Notes under the pieces: model-generated | What the model was told of the DNA's origin: nothing | Databases searched by the model: none | What the model saw: the letters and a program-made list of their open reading frames with translations, nothing else | Origin: Cyclobacteriaceae bacterium | GTDB lineage: Bacteria > Bacteroidota > Bacteroidia > Cytophagales > Cyclobacteriaceae | Assembly (NCBI GenBank): GCA_022841475.1 | Contig: JALHRJ010000021.1 | Coordinates: forward strand, 1 to 64,000 | Reading direction: 5' to 3' | Length of the DNA stretch: 64,000 nucleotides | Part shown: piece after piece, positions 34,273-44,404 of the stretch | Layout: every line of letters begins with the position of its first letter | How positions within the stretch are numbered: position 1 is the first letter of the stretch | Position numbers and translations under genes: made by a program

Positions 34273-36297
34273 TTATTTTTTGTCTTCAATCATTTTTTGA
34301 ATAGCCAGGTATTCATCACGTAACCGGGCGGCTTCCATAAATTCCAGTTCTTTTGCAGCTTTTTCCATTGCTTTGCGCGTGCGATCCGCCATTTTGATCA
34401 ACTCATCTTTTGAAAGATAAGCAACCACAGGATCTGCCGCCAGCGACCTCTCTTCTTCTTCAATATAATACCGCTTTGTAGTTTTTTTGGAATCAGCCAC
34501 TTTGGTTTGCCCCAATATGGAATCTTTAGATTTTATTATTGTCTTTGGAGTAATGCCATGTTTTTGATTGTATTCTATCTGAACAGCTCGTCTGCGATTT
34601 GTTTCGTCAATAGCCATCTGCATAGATTCTGTGATCTTATCGGCATACATAATTACGCGGCCATTCTCGTTTCTAGCTGCACGCCCAATGGTTTGTACCA
34701 GCGAGCGCTGATTACGAAGAAATCCTTCTTTGTCGGCATCCATAATCGCTACCAATGATACCTCAGGCAAATCAAGACCTTCTCTTAATAAATTAACACC
34801 TACCAGTACATCGAATACACCCATGCGAAGTTCGCGCAAAATCTCAACCCGATCCAGTGTGGCAACTTCGGAGTGGATGTAGCGACACTTTATGTTAGCG
34901 CGACTCATAAATTTGGTAAGCTCTTCCGCCATGCGTTTGGTGAGGGTTGTCACCAACACCCGTTCCTTTTTCTTCACGCGCTCATCAATTTCCTCAAAGA
35001 GGTCATCAATCTGGTTGCGGCTAGGACGCACGTCAATTTGAGGATCCAATAATCCGGTTGGCCGAATAAGTTGTTCCACTACTACACCTTCAGACTTGCG
35101 CAGTTCATATTCTGAGGGTGTGGCGCTTACATAAATCACTTGGCCCAATATGGATTCAAATTCATTGAAGGTAAGGGGGCGATTATCAAGAGCCGAAGGC
35201 AATCGGAATCCATAGTCTACCAGGTTTGCTTTTCGCGAACGATCGCCACCCCACATGGCTCGTACCTGCGGCACAGTGACGTGACTTTCATCAATAACCA
35301 TCAGAAAGTCGTTGGGGAAATAATCGATCAAACAAAAAGGTCGCGCTCCCGGAGATCGCCTGTCGAAATAACGGGAATAGTTTTCGATACCACTGCAATA
35401 GCCAAGTTCGCGCATCATTTCAAGATCGAATTCAGTTCGTTCTTTTAATCGCTTTGCTTCCAGATGTCTTCGTTCTGATTCAAACATCTGTACCTGTAAA
35501 ACCATGTCATCCTGAATTTCATGAATGGCTGTTTGAAGCTGATCTTTTGCCGTGACAAATAAATTTGCAGGAAAGATCACCGCAGTCTTTTCATCTGAGA
35601 TTTTCTTTCCTGAAATAGGGTCGATTAATTGAATGGCCTCAATCTCGTCACCAAAAAAATAGATGCGCAGCGCATAATCTGCATACGCCAGAAAAATGTC
35701 AACCGTATCGCCTTTTACCCGAAAAGTTCCGCGTTTAAATTCGGCCTCCGTACGATGATAGAGAATATCAACTAATGCAAAGAGAAGTTTATTTCTTGGA
35801 ATAAGTTCGCCTACCCGTAGTTCTACGCGATTCTTACCAAATTCCTCAGGGTTCCCAATACCATAAATGCAAGAAACAGAAGCAACCACAAGTACATCTC
35901 TACGGCCACTGAGTAGGGAGGAGGTGGCACTCAGTCGAAGTTTTTCAATTTCTTCATTAATCGAAAGATCTTTTTCGATGTATAAATTAGAGGATGGAAT
36001 AAACGCTTCCGGTTGATAATAATCGTAGTAGGAAATGAAGTATTCTACCGCATTGTCAGGAAAGAATTGCTTGAATTCTCCATAAAGTTGCGCGGCTAAT
36101 GTTTTATTGTGACTAAGTATTAACGTGGGTCTGTTTACCTGGGCAACGACATTTGCAATGGAAAATGTTTTACCTGAACCGGTAACCCCCAGCAAGGTTT
36201 GGTGCGCTTCGCCATCCTGCAGACCATTCACTAATTTTTCTATGGCCTTCGGTTGGTCCCCGGTGGGCACATAATCACTGGTAAGTCGAAAATCCAT
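34273..36297 (-). CDS. uvrB: excinuclease ABC subunit B
   Basis: This 674-residue UvrB is complete. It has Walker A GVTGSGKTF, the beta-hairpin region EYFISYYDYYQPEAFIP, the helicase motifs DESHVT, SATPSEYE and QTIGRAARN, and the C-terminal UVR domain helix AAKELEFMEAARLRDEY. UvrB is the damage-verifying helicase of nucleotide excision repair and works with UvrA and UvrC, neither of which is nearby. It may lie in an operon with the upstream aroE gene. Confidence 0.97.
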   Translation of the reverse strand: MDFRLTSDYVPTGDQPKAIEKLVNGLQDGEAHQTLLGVTGSGKTFSIANVVAQVNRPTLILSHNKTLAAQLYGEFKQFFPDNAVEYFISYYDYYQPEAFIPSSNLYIEKDLSINEEIEKLRLSATSSLLSGRRDVLVVASVSCIYGIGNPEEFGKNRVELRVGELIPRNKLLFALVDILYHRTEAEFKRGTFRVKGDTVDIFLAYADYALRIYFFGDEIEAIQLIDPISGKKISDEKTAVIFPANLFVTAKDQLQTAIHEIQDDMVLQVQMFESERRHLEAKRLKERTEFDLEMMRELGYCSGIENYSRYFDRRSPGARPFCLIDYFPNDFLMVIDESHVTVPQVRAMWGGDRSRKANLVDYGFRLPSALDNRPLTFNEFESILGQVIYVSATPSEYELRKSEGVVVEQLIRPTGLLDPQIDVRPSRNQIDDLFEEIDERVKKKERVLVTTLTKRMAEELTKFMSRANIKCRYIHSEVATLDRVEILRELRMGVFDVLVGVNLLREGLDLPEVSLVAIMDADKEGFLRNQRSLVQTIGRAARNENGRVIMYADKITESMQMAIDETNRRRAVQIEYNQKHGITPKTIIKSKDSILGQTKVADSKKTTKRYYIEEEERSLAADPVVAYLSKDELIKMADRTRKAMEKAAKELEFMEAARLRDEYLAIQKMIEDKK

Positions 36298-36361
36298 GCG
36301 GAGGAAAGTTAGCAGTTATTCAGATAACCATTAACTGATTTTTTGCAGGAATAGTTGCTAT

Positions 36362-37105
36362 TTAATTATTCCAAATAGCCCAGGATTTTTCTGCCTGAAT
36401 ATGAAGCATTTCAAGGCCATTCTTAATGTGTGAATTTCTCATCTCAGCTTTTTGCAGAAATAACGTGCGTGCCGGATTATAAATCAGGTCATACACATAA
36501 TGTTCAGGAGTCAGTAAATCGTAATCGATAGGTGGGCACGTGTTCGTATTAGGAGACATGCCCAGCGGACTTGTGTTAATAATTAAGTTGGCTTCAGAAA
36601 TAGGAGTTCCATCTTTCTCAAGGCTCTCATAGGTATGCTGACCTTTACTTTTCTCGCGCGATACCAATTCGTATTGAATAGACAATTTTTTAAGGGCTTG
36701 TTGAACCGCTTTCGCTGAACCTCCCGTGCCGAGTATCAGCGCTTTAGGGTTCTTCACGGCAGGGAACCATCTTTCAAGTGATTCATAAAATGCATCGCTG
36801 TCTGTATTGTAGCCTAACAGTTTCCCATCTTTTATTTTGATCACATTTACAGCACCAATTTTTTGTGCATCCGAATCGATGTTGCTTAAGAATTTCAATA
36901 CCTGTTCTTTGTAAGGGATGGTAACATTCAATCCTGCCAGTTCAGGATTCTCCTCAAGAAGATTCTTTAATTCATCGATGTTAGGCAATGAATATAAGTC
37001 ATAATGATAATCGCGAAGCCCTTCACGAAAAAACTTCTCATCGAAATATGATTTTGAAAATGAATGACTAACGGTAGCGCCTATAAGTCCAAATTTCTTT
37101 TCCAT
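36362..37105 (-). CDS. aroE: shikimate dehydrogenase
   Basis: This 247-residue enzyme has the shikimate-binding GATVSHSFSKSYF, the catalytic Lys in NVTIPYKEQV, the Asp in YNTDSDAFYESL, the NADP-binding glycine loop GTGGSAKAV, and a C-terminal region ending GLEMLHIQAEKSW. It reduces 3-dehydroshikimate to shikimate in aromatic amino acid synthesis. It follows a DUF368 transporter gene by 3 bp on the minus strand. Confidence 0.95.
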   Translation of the reverse strand: MEKKFGLIGATVSHSFSKSYFDEKFFREGLRDYHYDLYSLPNIDELKNLLEENPELAGLNVTIPYKEQVLKFLSNIDSDAQKIGAVNVIKIKDGKLLGYNTDSDAFYESLERWFPAVKNPKALILGTGGSAKAVQQALKKLSIQYELVSREKSKGQHTYESLEKDGTPISEANLIINTSPLGMSPNTNTCPPIDYDLLTPEHYVYDLIYNPARTLFLQKAEMRNSHIKNGLEMLHIQAEKSWAIWNN

Positions 37106-37108
37106 GAT

Positions 37109-38047
37109 TTATGTTTTTGATTTTAACATAGCCGCAGTTTTTTCTATGGCGACTACTAAGAAAACTCCCAGGGCTGCACACAATATGGCTTTGAAAACCT
37201 GTGGGTCTTGTGCGGTTTTAGAAAAATAATCCCAGGGCAAAATGCTTTTGTCGAAAGCGGGCACTTGATTACCTTCATGATTAAGTCTGTAAGAAATCAC
37301 TTCCTTCCAGGGCCACACTTTGTTAAGCGATCCGATCATAAAACCAGCCAGCAAAGCTAAGGTAGGAAAACGATAATGCGTTAGAATCCAGCTTAAAAAT
37401 CGTGAAAAGCCTAATAGACCCAGAAAACAGCCTAAAACAAAAACGATAATAACCGGAATGTTCATCTGGGTGAGCGCTGTAATCATAAATTCATATTTGC
37501 TAAGCAGAAGTAGTATAAATGCACCTGAAATGCCCGGTAATATCATGGCACAAATAGCGATGGCTCCGCAAAAGAAAATAAAAAGATAGTTGTTGGGCGT
37601 CTCTGCCGGTGAAATCACTGTTATCAGGTAAGCAATTACAATTCCCACTATAAATGAAATTCCAGAGCCAATACTCCATTTTGTAATGTCACGCAAAATA
37701 AGCGGTGCTGAAATAAGTATTAACCCGAAAAAGAAAGACCAAATGGCGATAGGGTGATTGTCGAGCAGGTAAGTCATTAACCGGGCCAGTGAAACAAGAC
37801 TAGTTACGATGCCTGCCAGTATAGTAATTAGAAAATTACCGTTGATCTTCGCCCAGAAGTCGGCAATCTTAAGCTTGGTCAGCAAGCGTAACGCATCGAG
37901 ATCAATTGCCTTAAGTGAATTGATTAATTCTTCATAAATCCCGGTAATGAAAGCTACTGTTCCACCCGACACACCGGGTACCACATCAGCGGCTCCCATG
38001 CCCATGGCTTTAAAATAGATAATGAAGTAGTCTTTCGTAGTTCTCAA
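37109..38047 (-). CDS. DUF368 membrane protein, undecaprenyl-phosphate translocase family
   Basis: This 312-residue protein has about eight TM helices. It contains the DUF368 repeat AADVVPGVSGGTVAFI near residues 19-34 and the partner AMILPGISGAFILLLLSKY later. DUF368 members (PopT/UptA) have been shown to flip undecaprenyl phosphate back across the inner membrane. That fits its place next to aroE and near the exopolysaccharide genes further upstream, although lipid-carrier recycling here is inferred from the family. Confidence 0.9.
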   Translation of the reverse strand: MRTTKDYFIIYFKAMGMGAADVVPGVSGGTVAFITGIYEELINSLKAIDLDALRLLTKLKIADFWAKINGNFLITILAGIVTSLVSLARLMTYLLDNHPIAIWSFFFGLILISAPLILRDITKWSIGSGISFIVGIVIAYLITVISPAETPNNYLFIFFCGAIAICAMILPGISGAFILLLLSKYEFMITALTQMNIPVIIVFVLGCFLGLLGFSRFLSWILTHYRFPTLALLAGFMIGSLNKVWPWKEVISYRLNHEGNQVPAFDKSILPWDYFSKTAQDPQVFKAILCAALGVFLVVAIEKTAAMLKSKT

Positions 38048-38055
38048 GAAGTTGC

Positions 38056-38859
38056 CTAGTCAGCGTAAAAGGGCGGAGTGGTATTGTCTTTCTTTCTTTC
38101 AAGACCCAGGAAGTGCAGAAAGGTGTCTCCCCGAAGTCCTAACCGGATTGTTTCTAAAGGGATAATTTCATTGGGTGCAATGTTACCCAAATTGACATTG
38201 GCGCCAAGCAGTTTTATAAACCAAACTTGTTGTGCTTTTTGAGGGGCTTCCCAAATAATTTTTTCGAAAGGAATTTTAGTTAAAATTTCCTGCACCAATC
38301 CGGAACGAACTTCACCGGTGGAACGGAACAAGCCTACATTGCCGCCTTCACGTGCTTCGCCAATTACCTTCCATGCGCCTGCATCTAATTCTGATTGCAT
38401 GAGCTCAATCCATTGGTAAGGAGGGATAATCTTATCAGCATCTTTCGAACCAACCTCTGAGAGCACGGTAACCTGATCGGAAAGTTTACGGATATAATCA
38501 AGTTTCTTATCGTGGTCAAGGTCAATGGAACCATCAGAGACTTCGGCAAAAGACATCTCAAACTTATCTAACACTTTGCGATAATCATCGAACTGATCGC
38601 GGATGATAAAAGCTTCAAACAAAGTTCCACCAAAGTAACAGGGAAGACCAGCCTCCTTATATACTTTAAGTTTCTCCTTTAGGTGAGGCGTTACAAAGGA
38701 GGTAGCCCATCCTAACTTAACGATATCAACATGATCTGCGGCAATACTTACAAAATCCTCTGCTTCCCGCACGCTTAGGCCTTTATCCATGGCCATGGTG
38801 AAACCCATTTGCCTGGGCTTTACGGTTCGCTCAGGCAGGTTTTTTAGATGGTAGTTCAT
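38056..38859 (-). CDS. comA: phosphosulfolactate synthase (ComA family)
   Basis: This 267-residue TIM-barrel protein has the ComA pattern: RQMGFTMAMDKGLSVREAEDFV, DIVKLGWATSF, PCYFGGTLFEAF, VLSEVGSKD and WKVIGEAREGGNVGLF. ComA adds sulfite to phosphoenolpyruvate to give phosphosulfolactate. In archaea this starts coenzyme M synthesis. In Bacteroidota it could feed sulfolactate, cysteate or sulfonolipid (capnine-type) synthesis, which is an inference. It overlaps the upstream TPR gene by 1 bp. Confidence 0.9.
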   Translation of the reverse strand: MNYHLKNLPERTVKPRQMGFTMAMDKGLSVREAEDFVSIAADHVDIVKLGWATSFVTPHLKEKLKVYKEAGLPCYFGGTLFEAFIIRDQFDDYRKVLDKFEMSFAEVSDGSIDLDHDKKLDYIRKLSDQVTVLSEVGSKDADKIIPPYQWIELMQSELDAGAWKVIGEAREGGNVGLFRSTGEVRSGLVQEILTKIPFEKIIWEAPQKAQQVWFIKLLGANVNLGNIAPNEIIPLETIRLGLRGDTFLHFLGLERKKDNTTPPFYAD

Positions 38860-40268
38860 TAGGGGTTATCTTTTCTAAACTGGTCAATTATTTTTTGAAG
38901 CGCCTTTTGTGTTTCAATTTTTGGGAAGAAATCAAACAGTACTATATGACCTTCAAAGTCCAAAATTAATGCATTTTCCAGATAATTCAGCGCTTCCTTA
39001 AACTGTCCCGATTCAATCAGATATACGGTCATTCGGTAGAAAAACTCCGATTCGTCTGGTAGTTCGTCCATGCCCTGAAGCAATACCTCAATGGCTTTTT
39101 GATATTCACCTTGTTCAAAGTATATAAAAGACCAGTTTAGCCACACCTCTTTATCATCCGGGCTTAACAGGCTGGCTTCTTCATAGGCACTGATGCTGGA
39201 GATGGTATTGCCGATTTTAAATTCAGCATGTGCCGCAGCTTTCCAATATTCAGCATTATGACTGTTTATTTTTACTGCTTTATTGAAGAAGTGCAAAGCC
39301 TGATACCATTTCTCTTGCTTTTCAAGGCAACTACCGGCTCCAAACCAGGCTTCATCATACAACGGATCGAGCTTTGAAGATTTTTGAAAGTATTTTAAGC
39401 CAAGATCATACTGCTTTAGATTTTCATAGGCGGCACCCATGCAGCAATAAACCTCAGGACTAGGTCCTTCAATTTCAATAGTTTTTAAAAATTCGTTCAG
39501 GGCCTTATCATACTTCTCCAGATTCATGAAGGAGTTGCCCATGTTAAAGTGAGCCGAAGCAAAATTCTCATCAATGGCAATGGCAAACTCATACGCTTCA
39601 ATGGCTTCTTCAAAGCGTTCCAGCTTATTGCAAACAATACCTAAATTATACCAGGCGGCTGCCGAGTAGGGATCTTCATCTATAAACTTCTTATAGTAGG
39701 AGAGGCTGCCCTCTAATTGTCCCACCACATCTAAACAAAAAGCAAGTTCGTAGAGAGAGCCTTCATGACTGATATTCTCCTCGATGGAATTTTTGTACAT
39801 CTCAATGGCAAGCTCATATTTTTCCATGCTCTGATGAGCCAGCCCAATGTTATAGTAAATTTCATCTTTCTCTTCTTCAGCAAATACAAGGGTTTCTTCA
39901 TACAATGAAATAGCCTCTTCGTATTTTCCTTGCAGTGAAAGAATGGAGCCAATAGATAAATAAATTTCCAGATCGTGTGGATGTAGATTACGTGAACGTT
40001 CAAGAAGTTCTAGCGCTTCATCATAGCGTTCGAGATTTGTGAAGATTTGCGCTTTTACTGTAAGTAATTCGGTTGAGAATGGATATTGATCAATCGCCAG
40101 CTCTACGGCAGACAGGGCCCGCTTGAATTTACTTTTCTCTAAATAATATCCAATGATTGTTTCGTAGGAATCGATATCAAAAAACTCGCCCTGATTGTGT
40201 TTGAGATTTTCTTCATACCGTTTGATCAACTCCTCTTCCTCCTGTCGCTTTCTGAATTCCTGAGCCAT
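38859..40268 (-). CDS. TPR-repeat protein
   Basis: This 469-residue protein consists almost entirely of about a dozen tetratricopeptide repeats with the W-L-G-Y-A-F-A-P spacing, for example AWYNLGIVCNKLERFEEAIEAY and AHFNMGNSFMNLEKYDKALNEF. It starts with a charged coiled segment (QEFRKRQEEEELIKRY). No signal peptide is seen, so it is likely a cytoplasmic scaffold. It immediately precedes comA and is presumably co-transcribed with it. Function unknown. Confidence 0.9.
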   Translation of the reverse strand: MAQEFRKRQEEEELIKRYEENLKHNQGEFFDIDSYETIIGYYLEKSKFKRALSAVELAIDQYPFSTELLTVKAQIFTNLERYDEALELLERSRNLHPHDLEIYLSIGSILSLQGKYEEAISLYEETLVFAEEEKDEIYYNIGLAHQSMEKYELAIEMYKNSIEENISHEGSLYELAFCLDVVGQLEGSLSYYKKFIDEDPYSAAAWYNLGIVCNKLERFEEAIEAYEFAIAIDENFASAHFNMGNSFMNLEKYDKALNEFLKTIEIEGPSPEVYCCMGAAYENLKQYDLGLKYFQKSSKLDPLYDEAWFGAGSCLEKQEKWYQALHFFNKAVKINSHNAEYWKAAAHAEFKIGNTISSISAYEEASLLSPDDKEVWLNWSFIYFEQGEYQKAIEVLLQGMDELPDESEFFYRMTVYLIESGQFKEALNYLENALILDFEGHIVLFDFFPKIETQKALQKIIDQFRKDNP

Positions 40269-40366
40269 CCGCTAAAAGGTTTTCCTAAGATAGACAAAAT
40301 TGTCTTTTCCTAAAATTCTTAAGGCAAATTTCAGGTAATAATTATCCCGAGACAACCTTGTAGTTA

Positions 40367-41350
40367 TTATTTGTTTGTAGTATAAGCCTGCTTGTAATGC
40401 GGGCAGCACCAATCCAGCGTTTCGTTCAAACTTCTGAAAGAAACACCCGCTTTGTTAATGGCTTTATGATTGAGATAATAAAAATTTTCTTTTGTCACTT
40501 TGGCCGATTGTCGTGTGATCATGGGCTCTCCGCCTGTAAACCGTGTGCGAAATTCCTCCCAACGGGCAACGATAGATAAAATAACAGGACTCAGCTTTAT
40601 AGAGGGCGGTTTCTTTTCAAACCGCTTAGCAATTTGATCAAATAACTCCTTGATGGGTACGTAGCCGCCATTGGCAATAAATTTCTCTCCAGAAATATTT
40701 TTGCTATACACTTGCCAAATGAGCTCCACCACATCGCGCACATCTACATAATTGATAAGTGATTCTGAGTAAAAAGGTTTTTGTTGCCATACAAAACGAA
40801 ACAATTGGGCGCTGCTTTTCGACCAATCGGTAGGAGCCAGAATAACAGAAGGATTTATAATAGAAACAGCAAGTCCTTCCTCAACTCCACGCCACGCCTC
40901 TACTTCCGACAGATATTTTGATTTAGCATAGTCCGTATTTAAATCACTTTCAACCCACCGGGCAGTTTCATCCATTTCAGAGAAGCCTTTTTTTCTGCCC
41001 AATGCGGCTACTGAACTGATGTGAATCAATCTTGGAATACCTAATGCAAGACACGTGTCCACCACATGCTGTGTACCTCTTACATTCACGTCCATGATTA
41101 TTTTTCTCATGCGCGGGTTAAAAGAAACCTGGGCGGCTGTGTGGATAACCGCAGTGGCATCTTTAAATGCTTCTTCAACAGAAATCGGGTCAAGTATTTC
41201 TATTTCACGCCAGGTAACATGGGTAAGATCTTTTACCAACGAAGAATCACTGTCTTTTCTGCGCAATGCGATAACAGGAATTTGTTCTTGCACCAACTTG
41301 CGAAGAATAAAACTTCCTAAAAGCCCGTTGGCACCTGTTATTGCAATCAT
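40367..41350 (-). CDS. NAD(P)-dependent epimerase/dehydratase (extended SDR)
   Basis: This 327-residue protein has the Rossmann start GANGLLGSFI (TGxxGxxG), a catalytic Tyr-Lys in DYAKSKYLSE, the Ser in ISSVAALG and a sugar-nucleotide-like C-terminal domain. It belongs to the extended short-chain dehydrogenases that act on nucleotide sugars or related molecules. It lies 4 bp after the CpsB-type phosphatase gene, at the end of the polysaccharide block, so a role in exopolysaccharide precursors is likely but not certain. Confidence 0.85.
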   Translation of the reverse strand: MIAITGANGLLGSFILRKLVQEQIPVIALRRKDSDSSLVKDLTHVTWREIEILDPISVEEAFKDATAVIHTAAQVSFNPRMRKIIMDVNVRGTQHVVDTCLALGIPRLIHISSVAALGRKKGFSEMDETARWVESDLNTDYAKSKYLSEVEAWRGVEEGLAVSIINPSVILAPTDWSKSSAQLFRFVWQQKPFYSESLINYVDVRDVVELIWQVYSKNISGEKFIANGGYVPIKELFDQIAKRFEKKPPSIKLSPVILSIVARWEEFRTRFTGGEPMITRQSAKVTKENFYYLNHKAINKAGVSFRSLNETLDWCCPHYKQAYTTNK

Positions 41351-41354
41351 GAGA

Positions 41355-42098
41355 TCAAAGACTGTTATTGAGCAGTGGCAAATCTACGGCTTTTTTAAAG
41401 TTCTTATCTTGGATCGCTTCTTCAAGAACTTGCATGTATTGGGCATTGTGACAATCGCTGCCAAGCAAATCTACCCACCCTTTTTCAATAAGCTTGATGG
41501 CTAGTTGCTGAATAGGTTTGGAGTAAAATCCAATAATGGAAGGAATATTTATCTGAAATAAAACGCCCCGGTTACGAAGCTCTTCTGCTTTTTCGAGCGT
41601 CATAAAACTATATCGTTCCGGATGCGCGAGAATTGGTTTGTACCCCTGCGTAATGATTTTAAAAATAAAATCGTTGAGCTGGTAAGGTTCATTTAAAAAA
41701 TTAGTTTCGAAGAGGAGGTACGAATTTCCAAACGTAAGCAAGGGTTCTTTGGCTTCCACCTTTTTCATCAGTTCCTCATCCAGATAATATTCAGCCGCAG
41801 CTTCCAAAGTTATAGGTATGTTTTCTTTATTAACACGCTCTATTAATTCAGCTAATTTATTTTTTATAGTTCCTGGCTCATTGCGATAATAATCGTTCAT
41901 GATGTGTGGAGTAGTTATCAACTTTTGATAACCAAGCTTATAAAAGTGTTGAATCAGTTCGAGTGCTTCTTCGTGGGTCTTTACCCCGTCATCCAGCGCA
42001 GCCAACAGGTGCGAATGCATATCGGTGCGCAGTGGGTTCTGAAAAATGGTCTTCGATCTAAAAAAGGAAATCACGACAGGCGAAATAATTTTCTCCAA
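41355..42098 (-). CDS. CpsB/YwqE-type tyrosine-protein phosphatase (PHP fold)
   Basis: This 247-residue PHP-fold enzyme has TDMHSHLLAALDDG (metal ligands), TTPHIMNDYY, LAHPERY and LLGSDCHN. It is the bacterial tyrosine phosphatase class that dephosphorylates Wzc-like kinases. Its start overlaps the end of the kinase gene upstream by 28 bp, which suggests translational coupling. This is the standard kinase/phosphatase control of polysaccharide export. Confidence 0.92.
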   Translation of the reverse strand: MEKIISPVVISFFRSKTIFQNPLRTDMHSHLLAALDDGVKTHEEALELIQHFYKLGYQKLITTPHIMNDYYRNEPGTIKNKLAELIERVNKENIPITLEAAAEYYLDEELMKKVEAKEPLLTFGNSYLLFETNFLNEPYQLNDFIFKIITQGYKPILAHPERYSFMTLEKAEELRNRGVLFQINIPSIIGFYSKPIQQLAIKLIEKGWVDLLGSDCHNAQYMQVLEEAIQDKNFKKAVDLPLLNNSL

Positions 42099-44404
42099 CT
42101 TCCTTTGGTGGCTGTACGGTCTTCATAATATCCATAACCATAATAGTTGTTATTCATCGGCATAGCATTAAGTACGGATGAAACGTGACTCAACTTGTTA
42201 ATAGTTACTACCCGAAGTAGATTATGCATAAATTCTTTATGAGAATAATTTGCACGGAAAACATAGATAGATAAATCAGACCGTTTCATGGCCATGATAC
42301 CATCTGTAACCAGGCCCACCGGGGGTGTATCAATTACTATAAAGTCGTACGTGTTTTTCAGTTCTTCCAACAAGTCTGTGAATTCGCCATTTAAAAGTAA
42401 TTCAGAAGGATTGGGTGGATGTGGGCCTGAAGGAATGAAGTCAAAATTTTCGAGTGAAGTAGTTACAACACAATCCTTCCATACATTTTTCTTAATGAGA
42501 ATAGTGCTCATGCCCTTACTCGAATCATTCCCTGCAGGATACTTCTCGCTCTTGGGTTTCCGCATATCCAGATCTATTAACACAACTTTCTTTCGGGATA
42601 GCGCCAATACGCCCCCGAGATTCATAGCTAAAAAGGATTTGCCTTCTCCGGAGATGGTGGAAGTAATCGTGATTACTTTACTTTTTCCACCTGTGTTGAA
42701 GAATTCAAGATTAGTACGCAATGTGCGGATAGCTTCACTAACGACAGATTTAGGATTATCAATTACATGAAACATGGTTTCTGTGGTAAGCCTCGAAGTC
42801 GGGATAATCCCCAGCAACGGCACATTCGTTACGCGCTCAACTTCTTTTGCACTGGTGATTTTATTGTTCAGCAGATATAAAATCCCGATAAGGAAAAAGT
42901 TAAGAACAATACCAGCCACAAGTCCGATACCGAGAATCAAATACCTTTTTGGGGATATCGGCTGATCCGGTAAGGTAGCAGGCGAAAGAATTTTAAAATC
43001 AGGTGTGCTGCCGGCTTGCGCAATTTCAAACTCCGCTTTCGACTGCATCATTGATAAATAGAATTCTTCATACAGTTTGTAGAAGCGTTGATTTTTTGAA
43101 AACTGAGTATTTTTATCTGGCATCTCAGCAAACTCTTGTTCCAGTTTTATTTTCCGCTGACTTAGTTCAGCCATGGAAGCGAGCCACTCCTTTTTTATAT
43201 CGGCTAATTGTGTAAAGACCTGGTCTCGGATAGAATTAAGTTCTTGCTCTTTTTGCCGGAAGGCAAAGGTGTTTTCATTATACGCCAGGCTAAGCTTGTC
43301 ACGTTCCTGTGTTACCTTATATAGCTCTTCAATTCTCTGATTCAGATATTCCGGAAGAAACTTATACGGTTGACTAGCCATACTTAGCTTGCCAGAAGCA
43401 ATTGCTTCAAGCAGTGGGTTCAACTCCAGTATTTTCTTATTAAGTTCATAACGTTGTGAATCAACTTTGTTGATGGCAGCGATGGTTCTTTTAAGATCCA
43501 GCGTAAGGTCACTACTTTTATTTTTTAATGTGAAATCTTCAAAATAATCTTCAAAACCTTCCATTCTTTTTTCCACCTGGCTTAGCTCCTGATTAAGCCA
43601 ATCGATCTTTTGTTTGTTAGCAAGATTTTTTTGAAGATTACTGTAGGTGATGTACAGTGAGTCGATTTTATTAACAATGTCATAGGCTTTCAAAGCGTTG
43701 TAGTCCTGAAAGGAAATACGGATTGTATTGGCGTTGAAGTTTAAAGGATCGACCAGAATATTTTTTGAAAGATAATCAATCAAACTGCCGCGACTGTTTA
43801 GTACGAAGTAATAGGTGTTCCCATCGTTCTCTACGAAGTAGCGGGTCTTTTCTATCGTTAACGTAGTGCCATGATAGGTTAGAGGAACCCCAAACGTTCC
43901 TTCCCCGATAGCTCCTTCTTCTCCCATCTGAATACTGAATTTATTACTCCCCAGAAAATCAAAGTAAATAGGTAAATCAAAATGAGCCGGATTGATCGTG
44001 GTAGGCCTAACCAGAAAGGAAGAACGTTTATACATTTCATCCTTTAATACCTGTCCAACACTAAAATAGCTTACCGAGAGATCCAGGGAATCAATTAGTT
44101 TATGGAAGAATAACTTCGACTTGATTTGTTCGATTTCTCCGGAAACTATATTGAGATTTTGGTCATCAATCATGGTTTTAATCCCTAGTTCGGTAGCATC
44201 GCGCTTGATATCGAGCTTGAGTTCAGATTCTGATTCAAACAAATCTTTTGTATACCGTATTGTCAGATAAGCAATCAGATTGGTGGCCAGAAATATGAGG
44301 ATGATCCAAACCAGGTTCTTGCGAAGAACAGCAACCAGTTTTTCTGTATCGATGGAGTCAGGAGATATTGTTGTCTTTATGTCCATTCGATTCTCCACGA
44401 TCAA
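42071..44404 (-). CDS. Wzc-type polysaccharide copolymerase and tyrosine autokinase
   Basis: This 777-residue protein has a Wzz domain with TM1 (about 32-52) and TM2 (about 500-520), a coiled-coil periplasmic region, and a C-terminal BY-kinase with Walker A SGEGKSFLAMNL, Walker A' VVLIDLDMRKP and Walker B FIVIDTPPVG. The tail has a tyrosine cluster NNYYGYGYYEDRT, the expected autophosphorylation sites. It controls chain length and export with the outer-membrane Wza protein, whose gene overlaps by 4 bp. A Met six codons in (MDIKTTI) could be the true start. Confidence 0.95.
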   Translation of the reverse strand: MIVENRMDIKTTISPDSIDTEKLVAVLRKNLVWIILIFLATNLIAYLTIRYTKDLFESESELKLDIKRDATELGIKTMIDDQNLNIVSGEIEQIKSKLFFHKLIDSLDLSVSYFSVGQVLKDEMYKRSSFLVRPTTINPAHFDLPIYFDFLGSNKFSIQMGEEGAIGEGTFGVPLTYHGTTLTIEKTRYFVENDGNTYYFVLNSRGSLIDYLSKNILVDPLNFNANTIRISFQDYNALKAYDIVNKIDSLYITYSNLQKNLANKQKIDWLNQELSQVEKRMEGFEDYFEDFTLKNKSSDLTLDLKRTIAAINKVDSQRYELNKKILELNPLLEAIASGKLSMASQPYKFLPEYLNQRIEELYKVTQERDKLSLAYNENTFAFRQKEQELNSIRDQVFTQLADIKKEWLASMAELSQRKIKLEQEFAEMPDKNTQFSKNQRFYKLYEEFYLSMMQSKAEFEIAQAGSTPDFKILSPATLPDQPISPKRYLILGIGLVAGIVLNFFLIGILYLLNNKITSAKEVERVTNVPLLGIIPTSRLTTETMFHVIDNPKSVVSEAIRTLRTNLEFFNTGGKSKVITITSTISGEGKSFLAMNLGGVLALSRKKVVLIDLDMRKPKSEKYPAGNDSSKGMSTILIKKNVWKDCVVTTSLENFDFIPSGPHPPNPSELLLNGEFTDLLEELKNTYDFIVIDTPPVGLVTDGIMAMKRSDLSIYVFRANYSHKEFMHNLLRVVTINKLSHVSSVLNAMPMNNNYYGYGYYEDRTATKGSWRKLFRLS

